Positions 25,284 through 38,789 of a stretch of DNA of 64,000 bases are shown one piece after another (within the stretch, counting starts at the first letter, position 1; every line of letters begins with the position of its first letter). Where the stretch lies: NCBI GenBank assembly GCA_963585895.1, contig OY757921.1, positions 55,506,081-55,570,080 of the forward strand, read 5' to 3'. The position numbers and the translations under genes are program-made. Origin of the DNA: Sepioteuthis lessoniana (taxonomy: Eukaryota > Mollusca > Cephalopoda > Myopsida > Loliginidae). Below the pieces are notes generated by a model. That model ran no database searches and was not told the DNA's origin. It saw only the letters and a program-made list of their open reading frames with translations.

Positions 25284-28200
25284 TTGTTAGTTTTAGCATG
25301 CGTAATGTTTCTGCAATTGTTACTTGTGCACATGTATCTTATGATGAAAACAGGTATTCGTGAATATCGTACGACAGTTATATTCACTGTTAGTGCACGC
25401 ATACTTTTTATGATGAACACTTTGATTTTGAAAGTACATTTTTTAACAATACTTAAAATGTTCATTGCGGCATGAACATGCTAACATTTAAAATGCAATA
25501 AGTTTACTCTTAAAATCAAAATCAACTTCATACATATTTAAATGATAAACAATATGCAATGTTTTTTCTACACATTGTATTGTCTAAAAGCATAAAATCC
25601 ATAAATACTTGATTTTTTTAAATGAGTTTAATGTTCACATGTGTGGGTATATATTTTTATTACGAAAATATAATTTGCAATTTTACTTTACAAGATTAGA
25701 AGTTTTATTGTAGGATTTTTTAAAATATCAAGAATCACACAGCAAACATAGCTAAATGCATCCGTTTTTACAATTTTTCTATTGTGTTATTTTACCTTAT
25801 GATAATTTCTGTTATTTTCACTTTTAGATCAAATGAACATAGTCTTATGATGCATTTCCAATGCAGCGATACACTTTTTAAAAATCTTTCCTTACAAGTT
25901 GTTTTACCTATTCTGCTATATGATTGATCGTTTGCAGTAGTAAAACTGCAAGGTTTTTTCAACTGTCAACGATTGAACATATGACAGAAAAAAAGAAGTT
26001 AAAGCTTTCTGAAGGATTTACCATAATTCACTTCTCCTATGTAGTTAAAAGTAAATCAAATGCACCAATCATTATAAAAATCCCATTTGTAATACACCCA
26101 TTCTCCGCCCGTCTATGAGTGTTCTTGTTTTGTTATTACATTAAGTAAGAAAAATGTTTTACGTCATTGTTAGTTTTAGCATGCGTAGTGTTTCTGCAAT
26201 TGTTACTTGTGCACATGTATCTTGTGATGAAAACAGGTATTCGTGAATATCGTACGACAGTTATATTCACTGTTAGTGCACGCATACTTTTTATGATGAA
26301 CACTCTAATTTTGAAAGTACATTTTTTAACAATATTTAAAATGTTCATTGCGGCATGAACATGCTAACATTTAAAATGCAATAAGTTTACTCTTAAAATC
26401 AAAATCAACTTCATACATATTTAAATGATAAACAATATGCAATGTTTTTTCTACACATTGTATTGTCTAAAAGCATAAAATCCATAAATACTTGATTTTT
26501 TTAAATGAGTTTAATGTTCACATGTGTGGGTATATATTTTTATTACGAAAATATAATTTGCAATTTTACTTTACCAGATTAGAAGTTTTATTGTAGGATT
26601 TTTTAAAATATCAAGAATCACACAGCAAACATAGCTAAATGCATCCGTTTTTACAATTTTTCTATTGTGTTATTTTACCTTATGATAATTTCTGTTATTT
26701 TCACTTTTAGATCAAATGAACATAGTCTTATGATGCATTTCCAATGCAGCGATACACTTTTTAAAAATCTTTCCTTACAAGTTGTTTTACCTATTCTGCT
26801 ATATGATTGATCGTTTGCAGTAGTAAAACTGCAAGGTTTTTTCAACTGTCAACGATTGAACATATGACAGAAAAAAAGAAGTTAAAGCTTTCTGAAGGAT
26901 TTACCATAATTCACTTCTCCTATGTAGTTAAAAGTAAATCAAATGCACCAATCATTATAAAAATCCCATTTGTAATACACCCATTCTCCGCCCGTCTATG
27001 AGTGTTCTTGTTTTGTTATTACATTAAGTAAGAAAAATGTTTTACGTCATTGTTAGTTTTAGCATGCGTAGTGTTTCTGCAATTGTTACTTGTGCACATG
27101 TATCTTGTGATGAAAACAGGTATTCGTGAATATCGTACGACAGTTATATTCACTGTTAGTGCACGCATACTTTTTATGATGAACACTCTAATTTTGAAAG
27201 TACATTTTTTAACAATATTTAAAATGTTCATTGCGGCATGAACATGCTAACATTTAAAATGCAATAAGTTTACTCTTAAAATCAAAATCAACTTCATACA
27301 TATTTAAATGATAAACAATATGCAATGTTTTTTCTACACATTGTATTGTCTAAAAGCATAAAATCCATAAATACTTGATTTTTTTAAATGAGTTTAATGT
27401 TCACATGTGTGGGTATATATTTTTATTACGAAAATATAATTTGCAATTTTACTTTACCAGATTACAAGTTTTATTGTAGGATTTTTTAAAATATCAAGAA
27501 TCACACAGCAAACATAGCTAAATGCATCCTTTTTTACAATTTTTCTATTGTGTTATTTTACCTGTTATTTTCACTTTTAGATCAAATGAACAAAGTCTTA
27601 TGATGCATTTCCAATGCACCGACACAGCAAACATAGCTAAATGCATCCTTTTTTACAATTTTTCTATTGTGTTATTTTACCTTATGATAATTTCTGTTAT
27701 TTTCACTTTTAGATCAAATGAACATAGTCTTATGATGCATTTCCAATGCAGCGATACACTTTTTTAAAATCTTTCCTTACAAGTTGTTTTACCTATTCTG
27801 CTATATGATTGATCGTTTGCAGTAGTAAAACTGCAAGGTTTTGCAACTGTCAACGATTGAACATATTACAGAAAAAAAGAAGTTAAAGCTTTCTGAAGGA
27901 TTTACCATAATTCACTTCTCCTATGTAGTTAAAAGTAAATCAAATGCACCGATCATTATAAAAATCCCATTAGTAATACACCCATTCTCCGCCCGTCTAT
28001 GAGTGTTCTTGTTTTGTTATTACATTAAGTAAGAAAAATGTTTTACGTCATTGTTAGTTTTAGCATGCGTAATGTTTCTGCAATTGTTACTTGTGCACAT
28101 GTATCTTATGATGAAAACAGGTATTCGTGAATATCGTACGACAGTTATATTCACTGTTAGTGCACGCATACTTTTTATGATGAACACTTTGATTTTGAAA

Positions 28201-31200
28201 GTACATTTTTTAACAATACTTAAAATGTTCATTGCGGCATGAACATGCTAACATTTAAAATGCAATAAGTTTACTCTTAAAATCAAAATCAACTTCATAC
28301 ATATTTAAATGATAAACAATATGCAATGTTTTTTCTACACATTGTATTGTCTAAAAGCATAAAATCCATAAATACTTGATTTTTTTAAATGAGTTTAATG
28401 TTCACATGTGTGGGTATATATTTTTATTACGAAAATATAATTTGCAATTTTACTTTACCAGATTAGAAGTTTTATTGTAGGATTTTTTAAAATATCAAGA
28501 ATCACACAGCAAACATAGCTAAATGCATCCGTTTTTACAATTTTTCTATTGTGTTATTTTACCTTATGATAATTTCTGTTATTTTCACTTTTAGATCAAA
28601 TGAACATAGTCTTATGATGCATTTCCAATGCAGCGATACACTTTTTAAAAATCTTTCCTTACAAGTTGTTTTACCTATTCTGCTATATGATTGATCGTTT
28701 GCAGTAGTAAAACTGCAAGGTTTTTTCAACTGTCAACGATTGAACATATGACAGAAAAAAAGAAGTTAAAGCTTTCTGAAGGATTTACCATAATTCACTT
28801 CTCCTATGTAGTTAAAAGTAAATCAAATGCACCAATCATTATAAAAATCCCATTTGTAATACACCCATTCTCCGCCCGTCTATGAGTGTTCTTGTTTTGT
28901 TATTACATTAAGTAAGAAAAATGTTTTACGTCATTGTTAGTTTTAGCATGCGTAGTGTTTCTGCAATTGTTACTTGTGCACATGTATCTTGTGATGAAAA
29001 CAGGTATTCGTGAATATCGTACGACAGTTATATTCACTGTTAGTGCACGCATACTTTTTATGATGAACACTCTAATTTTGAAAGTACATTTTTTAACAAT
29101 ATTTAAAATGTTCATTGCGGCATGAACATGCTAACATTTAAAATGCAATAAGTTTACTCTTAAAATCAAAATCAACTTCATACATATTTAAATGATAAAC
29201 AATATGCAATGTTTTTTCTACACATTGTATTGCCTAAAAGCATTAAATCCATAAATACTTGATTTTTTTAAATGAGTTTAATGTTCACATGTGTGGGTAT
29301 ATATTTTTATTACGAAAATATAATTTGCAATTTTACTTTACCAGATTACAAGTTTTATTGTAGGATTTTTTAAAATATCAAGAATCACACAGCAAACATA
29401 GCTAAATGCATCCTTTTTTACAATTTTTCTATTGTGTTATTTTACCTTATGATAATTTCTGTTATTTTCACTTTTAGATCAAATGAACATAGTCTTATGA
29501 TGCATTTCCAATGCAGCGATACACTTTTTTAAAATCTTTCCTTACAAGTTGTTTTACCTATTCTGCTATATGATTGATCGTTTGCAGTAGTAAAACTGCA
29601 AGGTTTTTGCAACTGTCAACGATTGAACATATGACAGAAAAAAAGAAGTTAAAGCTTTCTGAAGGATTTACCATAATTCACTTCTCCTATGTAGTTAAAA
29701 GTAAATCAAATGCACCGATCATTATAAAAATCCCATTTGTAATACACCCATTCTCCGCCCGTCTATGAGTGTTCTTTTTTTGTTATTACATTAAGTAAGA
29801 AAAATGTTTTACGTCATTGTTAGTTTTAGCATGCGTAATGTTTCTGCAATTGTTACTTGTGCACATGTATCTTATGATGAAAACAGGTATTCGTGAATAT
29901 CGTACGACAGTTATATTCACTGTTAGTGCACGCATACTTTTTATGATGAACACTTTGATTTTGAAAGTACATTTTTTAACAATACTTAAAATGTTCATTG
30001 CGGCATGAACATGCTAACATTTAAAATGCAATAAGTTTACTCTTAAAATCAAAATCAACTTCATACATATTTAAATGATAAACAATATGCAATGTTTTTT
30101 CTACACATTGTATTGTCTAAAAGCATAAAATACATAAATACTTGATTTTTTTAAATGAGTTTAATGTTCACATGTGTGGGTATATATTTTTATTACGAAA
30201 ATATAATTTGCAATTTTACTTTACCAGATTACAAGTTTTATTGTAGGATTTTTTAAAATATCAAGAATCACACAGCAAACATAGCTAAATGCATCCGTTT
30301 TTACAATTTTTCTATTGTGTTATTTTACCTTATGATAATTTCTGTTATTTTCACTTTTAGATCAAATGAACATAGTCTTATGATGCATTTCCAATGCAGC
30401 GATACACTTTTTTAAAATCTTTCCTTACAAGTTGTTTTACCTATTCTGCTATATGATTGATCGTTTGCAGTAGTAAAACTGCAAGGTTTTTGCAACTGTC
30501 AACGATTGAACATATGACAGAAAAAAAGAAGTTAAAGCTTTCTGAAGGATTTACCATAATTCACTTCTCCTATGTAGTTAAAAGTAAATCAAATGCACCG
30601 ATCAATATAAAAATCCCATTTGTAATACACCCATTCTCCGCCCGTCTATGAGTGTTCTTGTTTTGTTATTACATTAAGTAAGAAAAATGTTTTACGTCAT
30701 TGTTAGTTTTAGCATGCGTAATGTTTCTGCAATTGTTACTTGTGCACATGTATCTTGTGATGAAAACAGGTATTCGTGAATATCGTACGACAGTTATATT
30801 CACTGTTAGTGCACGCATACTTTTTATGATGAACACTCTAATTTTGAAAGTACATTTTTTAACAATATTTAAAATGTTCATTGCGGCATGAACATGCTAA
30901 CATTTAAAATGCAATAAGTTTACTCTTAAAATCAAAATCAACTTCATACATATTTAAATGATAAACAATATGCAATGTTTTTTCTACACATTGTATTGTC
31001 TAAAAGCATAAAATCCATAAATACTTGATTTTTTTAAATGAGTTTAATGTTCACATGTGTGGGTATATATTTTTATTACGAAAATATAATTTGCAATTTT
31101 ACTTTACCAGATTACAAGTTTTATTGTAGGATTTTTTAAAATATCAAGAATCACACAGCAAACATAGCTAAATGCATCCTTTTTTACAATTTTTCTATTG

Positions 31201-31582
31201 TGTTATTTTACCTTATGATAATTTCTGTTATTTTCACTTTTAGATCAAATGAACATAGTCTTATGATGCATTTCCAATGCAGCGATACACTTTTTTAAAA
31301 TCTTTCCTTACAAGTTGTTTTACCTATTCTGCTATATGATTGATCGTTTGCAGTAGTAAAACTGCAAGGTTTTTGCAACTGTCAACGATTGAACATATGA
31401 CAGAAAAAAAGAAGTTAAAGCTTTCTGAAGGATTTACCATAATTCACTTCTCCTATGTAGTTAAAAGTAAATCAAATGCACCGATCAATATAAAAATCCC
31501 ATTTGTAATACACCCATTCTCCGCCCGTCTATGAGTGTTCTTGTTTTGTTATTACATTAAGTAAGAAAAATGTTTTACGTCA
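25284..31582. repeat. F/G alternating block
   Basis: Type F units (25284, 28051, 29817) have ATCTTATGATG and CAATACTTAAAATG. Type G units (26167, 27050, 28934) have GCATGCGTAGTGTTT. The order is F, G, G with the 119-bp duplication, F, G, F, then 30700. Units 25284, 26167 and 28051 share GATTAGAAG or close forms, GCATCCGTTTTTAC, GGTTTTTTCAACTG and GCACCAATC. The F-G pair at 25284-27049 recurs at 28051-29816, 2767 bp away. Confidence 0.84.
27050..28050. repeat. 1001-bp unit with 119-bp internal duplication (instance 1)
   Basis: The segment starting ACACAGCAAACATAG occurs twice: 27503-27621 (119 bp, lacking the 13-bp segment, ending CACCG) and 27622-27753 (132 bp, with the 13-bp segment, ending CAGCG). 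The two halves therefore derive from two monomer subtypes. The first half has GAACAAAGTC where ordinary units have GAACATAGTC. Here the second half keeps TTTTTTACAATTT. Reading through both halves gives an 81-codon plus-strand frame (27522-27767), which I do not regard as a gene. Confidence 0.93.
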
Positions 31583-32584
31583 TTGTTAGTTTTAGCATGC
31601 GTAATGTTTCTGCAATTGTTACTTGTGCACATGTATCTTGTGATGAAAACAGGTATTCGTGAATATCGTACGACAGTTATATTCACTGTTAGTGCACGCA
31701 TACTTTTTATGATGAACACTTTGATTTTGAAAGTACATTTTTTAACAATATTTAACATGTTCATTGCGGCATGAACATGCTAACATTTAAAATGCAATAA
31801 GTTTACTCTTAAAATCAAAATCAACTTCATACATATTTAAATGATAAACAATATGCAATGTTTTTTCTACACATTGTATTGTCTAAAAGCATAAAATCCA
31901 TAAATACTTGATTTTTTTAAATGAGTTTAATGTTCACATGTGTGGGTATATATTTTTATTACGAAAATATAATTTGCAATTTTACTTTACCAGATTACAA
32001 GTTTTATTGTAGGATTTTTTAAAATATCAAGAATCACACAGCAAACATAGCTAAATGCATCCTTTTTTACAATTTTTCTATTGTGTTATTTTACCTGTTA
32101 TTTTCACTTTTAGATCAAATGAACAAAGTCTTATGATGCATTTCCAATGCACCGACACAGCAAACATAGCTAAATGCATCCTTTTTTAGAATTTTTCTAT
32201 TGTGTTATTTTACCTTATGATAATTTCTGTTATTTTCACTTTTAGATCAAATGAACATAGTCTTATGATGCATTTCCAATGCAGCGATACACTTTTTTAA
32301 AATCTTTCCTTACAAGTTGTTTTACCTATTCTGCTATATGATTGATCGTTTGCAGTAGTAAAACTGCAAGGTTTTTGCAACTGTCAACGATTGAACATAT
32401 GACAGAAAAAAAGAAGTTAAAGCTTTCTGAAGGATTTACCATAATTCACTTCTCCTATGTAGTTAAAAGTAAATCAAATGCACCGATCAATATAAAAATC
32501 CCATTTGTAATACACCCATTCTCCGCCCGTCTATGAGTGTTCTTGTTTTGTTATTACATTAAGTAAGAAAAATGTTTTACGTCA
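31583..32584. repeat. 1002-bp unit with 119-bp duplication (instance 2)
   Basis: Copies lie at 32036-32154 and from 32155. The junction CACCGACACAGC and the GAACAAAGTC marker are those of 27050. The second copy has TTTTTTAGAATTT, a change seen in all later instances, and keeps CAGCAAACATAG. Confidence 0.93.
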
Positions 32585-33586
32585 TTGTTAGTTTTAGCAT
32601 GCGTAATGTTTCTGCAATTGTTACTTGTGCACATGTATCTTGTGATGAAAACAGGTATTCGTGAATATCGTACGACAGTTATATTCACTGTTAGTGCACG
32701 CATACTTTTTATGATGAACACTCTAATTTTGAAAGTACATTTTTTAACAATATTTAAAATGTTCATTGCGGCATGAACATGCTAACATTTAAAATGCAAT
32801 AAGTTTACTCTTAAAATCAAAATCAACTTCATACATATTTAAATGATAAACAATATGCAATGTTTTTTCTACACATTGTATTGTCTAAAAGCATAAAATC
32901 CATAAATACTTGATTTTTTTAAATGAGTTTAATGTTCACATGTGTGGGTATATATTTTTATTACGAAAATATAATTTGCAATTTTACTTTACCAGATTAG
33001 AAGTTTTATTGTAGGATTTTTTAAAATATCAAGAATCACACAGCAAACATAGCTAAATGCATCCTTTTTTACAATTTTTCTATTGTGTTATTTTACCTGT
33101 TATTTTCACTTTTAGATCAAATGAACAAAGTCTTATGATGCATTTCCAATGCACCGACACAGCAGACATAGCTAAATGCATCCTTTTTTAGAATTTTTCT
33201 ATTGTGTTATTTTACCTTATGATAATTTCTGTTATTTTCACTTTTAGATCAAATGAACATAGTCTTATGATGCATTTCCAATGCAGCGATACACTTTTTA
33301 AAAATCTTTCCTTACAAGTTGTTTTACCTATTCTGCTATATGATTGATCGTTTGCAGTAGTAAAACTGCAAGGTTTTTGCAACTGTCAACGATTGAACAT
33401 ATGACAGAAAAAACGAAGTTAAAGCTTTCTGAAGGATTTACATTAATTCACTTCTCCTATGTAGTGAAAAGTAAATCAAATGCACCGATCAATATAAAAA
33501 TCCCATTTGTAATACACCCATTCTCCGCCCGTCTATGAGTGTTCTTGTTTTGTTATTACATTAAGTAAGAAAAATGTTTTACGTCA
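32585..33586. repeat. 1002-bp unit with 119-bp duplication (instance 3)
   Basis: Copies lie at 33038-33156 and from 33157. The second copy now reads CAGCAGACATAG. The tail carries the private cluster AAAACGAAG, TACATTAATTC and GTAGTGAAAAG, shared with units 34470 and 36354. Confidence 0.93.
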
Positions 33587-34469
33587 TTGTTAGTTTTAGC
33601 ATGCGTAGTGTTTCTGCAATTGTTACTTGTGCACATGTATCTTGTGATGAAAACAGGTATTCGTGAATATCGTACGACAGTTATATTCACTGTTAGTGCA
33701 CGCATACTTTTTATGATGAACACTCTAATTTTGAAAGTACATTTTTTAACAATATTTAAAATGTTCATTGCGGCATGAACATGCTAACATTTAAAATGCA
33801 ATAAGTTTACTCTTAAAATCAAAATCAACTTCATACATATTTAAATGATAAACAATATGCAATGTTTTTTCTACACATTGTATTGTCTAAAAGCATAAAA
33901 TCCATAAATACTTGATTTTTTTAAATGAGTTTAATGTTCACATGTGTGGGTATATATTTTTATTACGAAAATATAATTTGCAATTTTACTTTACCAGATT
34001 AGAAGTTTTATTGTAGGATTTTTTAAAATATCAAGAATCACACAGCAAACATAGCTAAATGCATCCTTTTTTACAATTTTTCTATTGTGTTATTTTACCT
34101 TATGATAATTTCTGTTATTTTCACTTTTAGATCAAATGAACATAGTCTTATGATGCATTTCCAATGCAGCGATACACTTTTTTAAAATCTTTCCTTACAA
34201 GTTGTTTTACCTATTCTGCTATATGATTGATCGTTTGCAGTAGTAAAACTGCAAGGTTTTTGCAACTGTCAACGATTGAACATATGACAGAAAAAAAGAA
34301 GTTAAAGCTTTCTGAAGGATTTACCATAATTCACTTCTCCTATGTAGTTAAAAGTAAATCAAATGCACCGATCAATATAAAAATCCCATTTGTAATACAC
34401 CCATTCTCCGCCCGTCTATGAGTGTTCTTGTTTTGTTATTACATTAAGTAAGAAAAATGTTTTACGTCA

Positions 34470-35471
34470 TTGTTACTTTTAGCATGCGTAATGTTTCTGC
34501 AATTGTTACTTGTGCACATGTATCTTGTGATGAAAACAGGTATTCGTGAATATCGTACGACAGTTATATTCACTGTTAGTGCACGCATACTTTTTATGAT
34601 GAACACTTTGATTTTGAAAGTACATTTTTTAACAATATTTAACATGTTCATTGCGGCATGAACATGCTAACATTTAAAATGCAATAAGTTTACTCTTAAA
34701 ATCAAAATCAACTTCATACATATTTAAATGATAAACAATATGCAATGTTTTTTCTACACATTGTATTGTCTAAAAGCATAAAATCCATAAATACTTGATT
34801 TTTTTAAATGAGTTTAATGTTCACATGTGTGGGTATATATTTTTATTACGAAAATATAATTTGCAATTTTACTTTACCAGATTAGAAGTTTTATTGTAGG
34901 ATTTTTTAAAATATCAAGAATCACACAGCAAACATAGCTAAATGCATCCTTTTTTACAATTTTTCTATTGTGTTATTTTACCTGTTATTTTCACTTTTAG
35001 ATCAAATGAACAAAGTCTTATGATGCATTTCCAATGCACCGACACAGCAGACATAGCTAAATGCATCCTTTTTTAGAATTTTTCTATTGTGTTATTTTAC
35101 CTTATGATAATTTCTGTTATTTTCACTTTTAGATCAAATGAACATAGTCTTATGATGCATTTCCAATGCAGCGATACACTTTTTTAAAATCTTTCCTTAC
35201 AAGTTGTTTTACCTATTCTGCTATATGATTGATCGTTTGCAGTAGTAAAACTGCAAGGTTTTTGCAACTGTCAACGATTGAACATATGACAGAAAAAACG
35301 AAGTTAAAGCTTTCTGAAGGATTTACATTAATTCACTTCTCCTATGTAGTGAAAAGTAAATCAAATGCACCGATCAATATAAAAATCCCATTTGTAATAC
35401 ACCCATTCTCCGCCCGTCTATTAGTGTTCTTGTTTTGTTATTACATTAAGTAAGAAAAATGTTTTACGTCA
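34470..35471. repeat. 1002-bp unit with 119-bp duplication (instance 4)
   Basis: Copies lie at 34923-35041 and from 35042, in the CAGCAGACATAG form. The tail has the AAAACGAAG cluster plus CGTCTATTAGTG, which removes a stop and lengthens one chance open frame to 74 codons. Confidence 0.93.
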
Positions 35472-36353
35472 TTGTTAGTTTTAGCATGCGTAGTGTTTCT
35501 GCAATTGTTACTTGTGCACATGTATCTTGTGATGAAAACAGGTATTCGTGAATATCGTACGACAGTTATATTCACTGTTAGTGCACGCATACTTTTTATG
35601 ATGAACACTCTAATTTTGAAAGTACATTTTTAACAATATTTAAAATGTTCATTGCGGCATGAACATGCTAACATTTAAAATGCAATAAGTTTACTCTTAA
35701 AATCAAAATCAACTTCATACATATTTAAATGATAAACAATATGCAATGTTTTTTCTACACATTGTATTGCCTAAAAGCATTAAATCCATAAATACTTGAT
35801 TTTTTTAAATGAGTTTAATGTTCACATGTGTGGGTATATATTTTTATTACGAAAATATAATTTGCAATTTTACTTTACCAGATTACAAGTTTTATTGTAG
35901 GATTTTTTAAAATATCAAGAATCACACAGCAAACATAGCTAAATGCATCCTTTTTTACAATTTTTCTATTGTGTTATTTTACCTTATGATAATTTCTGTT
36001 ATTTTCACTTTTAGATCAAATGAACATAGTCTTATGATGCATTTCCAATGCAGCGATACACTTTTTTAAAATCTTTCCTTACAAGTTGTTTTACCTATTC
36101 TGCTATATGATTGATCGTTTGCAGTAGTAAAACTGCAAGGTTTTTGCAACTGTCAACGATTGAACATATGACAGAAAAAAAGAAGTTAAAGCTTTCTGAA
36201 GGATTTACCATAATTCACTTCTCCTATGTAGTTAAAAGTAAATCAAATGCACCGATCAATATAAAAATCCCATTTGTAATACACCCATTCTCCGCCCGTC
36301 TATGAGTGTTCTTGTTTTGTTATTACATTAAGTAAGAAAAATGTTTTACGTCA

Positions 36354-37355
36354 TTGTTAGTTTTAGCATGCGTAATGTTTCTGCAATTGTTACTTGTGCA
36401 CATGTATCTTGTGATGAAAACAGGTATTCGTGAATATCGTACGACAGTTATATTCACTGTTAGTGCACGCATACTTTTTATGATGAACACTCTAATTTTG
36501 AAAGTACATTTTTTAACAATATTTAAAATGTTCATTGCGGCATGAACATGCTAACATTTAAAATGCAATAAGTTTACTCTTAAAATCAAAATCAACTTCA
36601 TACATATTTAAATGATAAACAATATGCAATGTTTTTTCTACACATTGTATTGTCTAAAAGCATAAAATCCATAAATACTTGATTTTTTTAAATGAGTTTA
36701 ATGTTCACATGTGTGGGTATATATTTTTATTACGAAAATATAATTTGCAATTTTACTTTACCAGATTAGAAGTTTTATTGTAGGATTTTTTAAAATATCA
36801 AGAATCACACAGCAAACATAGCTAAATGCATCCTTTTTTACAATTTTTCTATTGTGTTATTTTACCTGTTATTTTCACTTTTAGATCAAATGAACAAAGT
36901 CTTATGATGCATTTCCAATGCACCGACACAGCAGACATAGCTAAATGCATCCTTTTTTAGAATTTTTCTATTGTGTTATTTTACCTTATGATAATTTCTG
37001 TTATTTTCACTTTTAGATCAAATGAACATAGTCTTATGATGCATTTCCAATGCAGCGATACACTTTTTTAAAATCTTTCCCTACAAGTTGTTTTACCTAT
37101 TCTGCTATATGATTGATCGTTTGCAGTAGTAAAACTGCAAGGTTTTTGCAACTGTCAACGATTGAACATATGACAGAAAAAACGAAGTTAAAGCTTTCTG
37201 AAGGATTTACATTAATTCACTTCTCCTATGTAGTGAAAAGTAAATCAAATGCACCGATCAATATAAAAATCCCATTTGTAATACACCCATTCTCCGCCCG
37301 TCTATTAGTGTTCTTGTTTTGTTATTACATTAAGTAAGAAAAATGTTTTACGTCA
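36354..37355. repeat. 1002-bp unit with 119-bp duplication (instance 5)
   Basis: Copies lie at 36807-36925 and from 36926, in the CAGCAGACATAG form. The tail is the same as in 34470 (AAAACGAAG, CTATTAGTG), with a private TTTCCCTACAAG near 37077. Confidence 0.93.
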
Positions 37356-38789
37356 TTGTTAGTTTTAGCATGCGTAATGTTTCTGCAATTGTTACTTGTG
37401 CACATGTATCTTGTGATGAAAACAGGTATTCGTGAATATCGTACGACAGTTATATTCACTGTTAGTGCACGCGTACTTTTTATGATGAACACTTTGATTT
37501 TGAAAGTACATTTTTTAACAATATTTAAAATGTTCATTGCGGCATGAACATGCTAACATTTAAAATGCAATAAGTTTACTCTTAAAATCAAAATCAACTT
37601 CATAAATATTTAAATGATAAACAATATGCAATGTTTTTTCTACACATTGTATTGTCTAAAAGCATAAAATCCATAAATACTTGATTTTTTTAAATGAGTT
37701 TAATGTTCACATGTGTGGGTATATATTTTTATTACGAAAATATAATTTGCAATTTTACTTTACAAGATTACAAGTTTTATTGTAGGATTTTTTAAAATAT
37801 ATAGAATCACACAGCAAACATAGCTAAATGCATCCTTTTTTACCATTTTTCTATTGTGTTATTTTACCTTATGATAATTTCTGTTATTTTCACTTTTAGA
37901 TCAAATGAACATAGTCTTATGATGCATTTCCAATGCAGCGATACACTTTTTTAAAATCTTTCCTTACAAGTTGTTTTACTTATTCTGCTATATGATTGAT
38001 CGTTTGCAGTAGTAAAACTGCAAGGTTTTTTCAACTGTCAACGATTGAACATATGACAGAAAAAAAGAAGTTAAAGCTTTCTGAAGGATTTACCATAATT
38101 CACTTCTCCTATGTAGTTAAAAGTAAATCAAATGCACCGATCATTATAAAAATCCCATTTGTAATACACCCATTCTCCGCCCGTCTATGAGTGTTCTTTT
38201 TTTGTTTATTACATTAAGTAAGAAAAATGTTTTACGTCATTGTTAGTTTTAGCATGCGTAGTGTTTCTGCAATTGTTACTTGTGCACATGTATCTTGTGA
38301 TGAAAACAGGTATTCGTGAATATCGTACGACAGTTATATTCACTGTTAGTGCACGCATACTTTTTATGATGAACAGTCTAATTTTGAAAGTACATTTTTT
38401 AACAATATTTAAAATGTTCATTGCGGCATGAACATGCTAACATTTAAAATGCAATAAGTTTACTCTTAAAATCAAAATCAACTTCATACATATTTAAATG
38501 ATAAACAATATGCAATGTTTTTTCTACACATTGTATTGTCTAAAAGCATAAAATCCATAAATACTTGATTTTTTTAAATGAGGTTAATGTTCACATGTGT
38601 GGGTATATATTTTTATTACGAAAATATAATTTGCAATTTTACTTTACAAGATTAAAAGTTTTATTGTAGGATTTTTTAAAATATATAGAATCACACAGCA
38701 AACATAGCTAAATGCATCCTTTTTTACAATTTTTCTATTGTGTTATTTTACCTGTTATTTTCACTTTTAGATCAAATGAACATAGTCTT

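Larger units (their letters stand above)
32585..38239. repeat. Dimeric higher-order repeat, about 1885 bp, three copies
   Basis: A duplication-bearing unit followed by an ordinary unit repeats three times: 32585-34469 (1885 bp), 34470-36353 (1884 bp) and 36354-38239 (1886 bp). All three duplication units share AAAACGAAG, TACATTAATTC and GTAGTGAAAAG in the tail, found nowhere else as a set. The second units are type G in the first two copies (33587, 35472) and a different type in the third (37356, with GCACGCGTAC). Unit 35472 lacks one T (ACATTTTTAAC), which breaks its core open frame. Confidence 0.9.
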
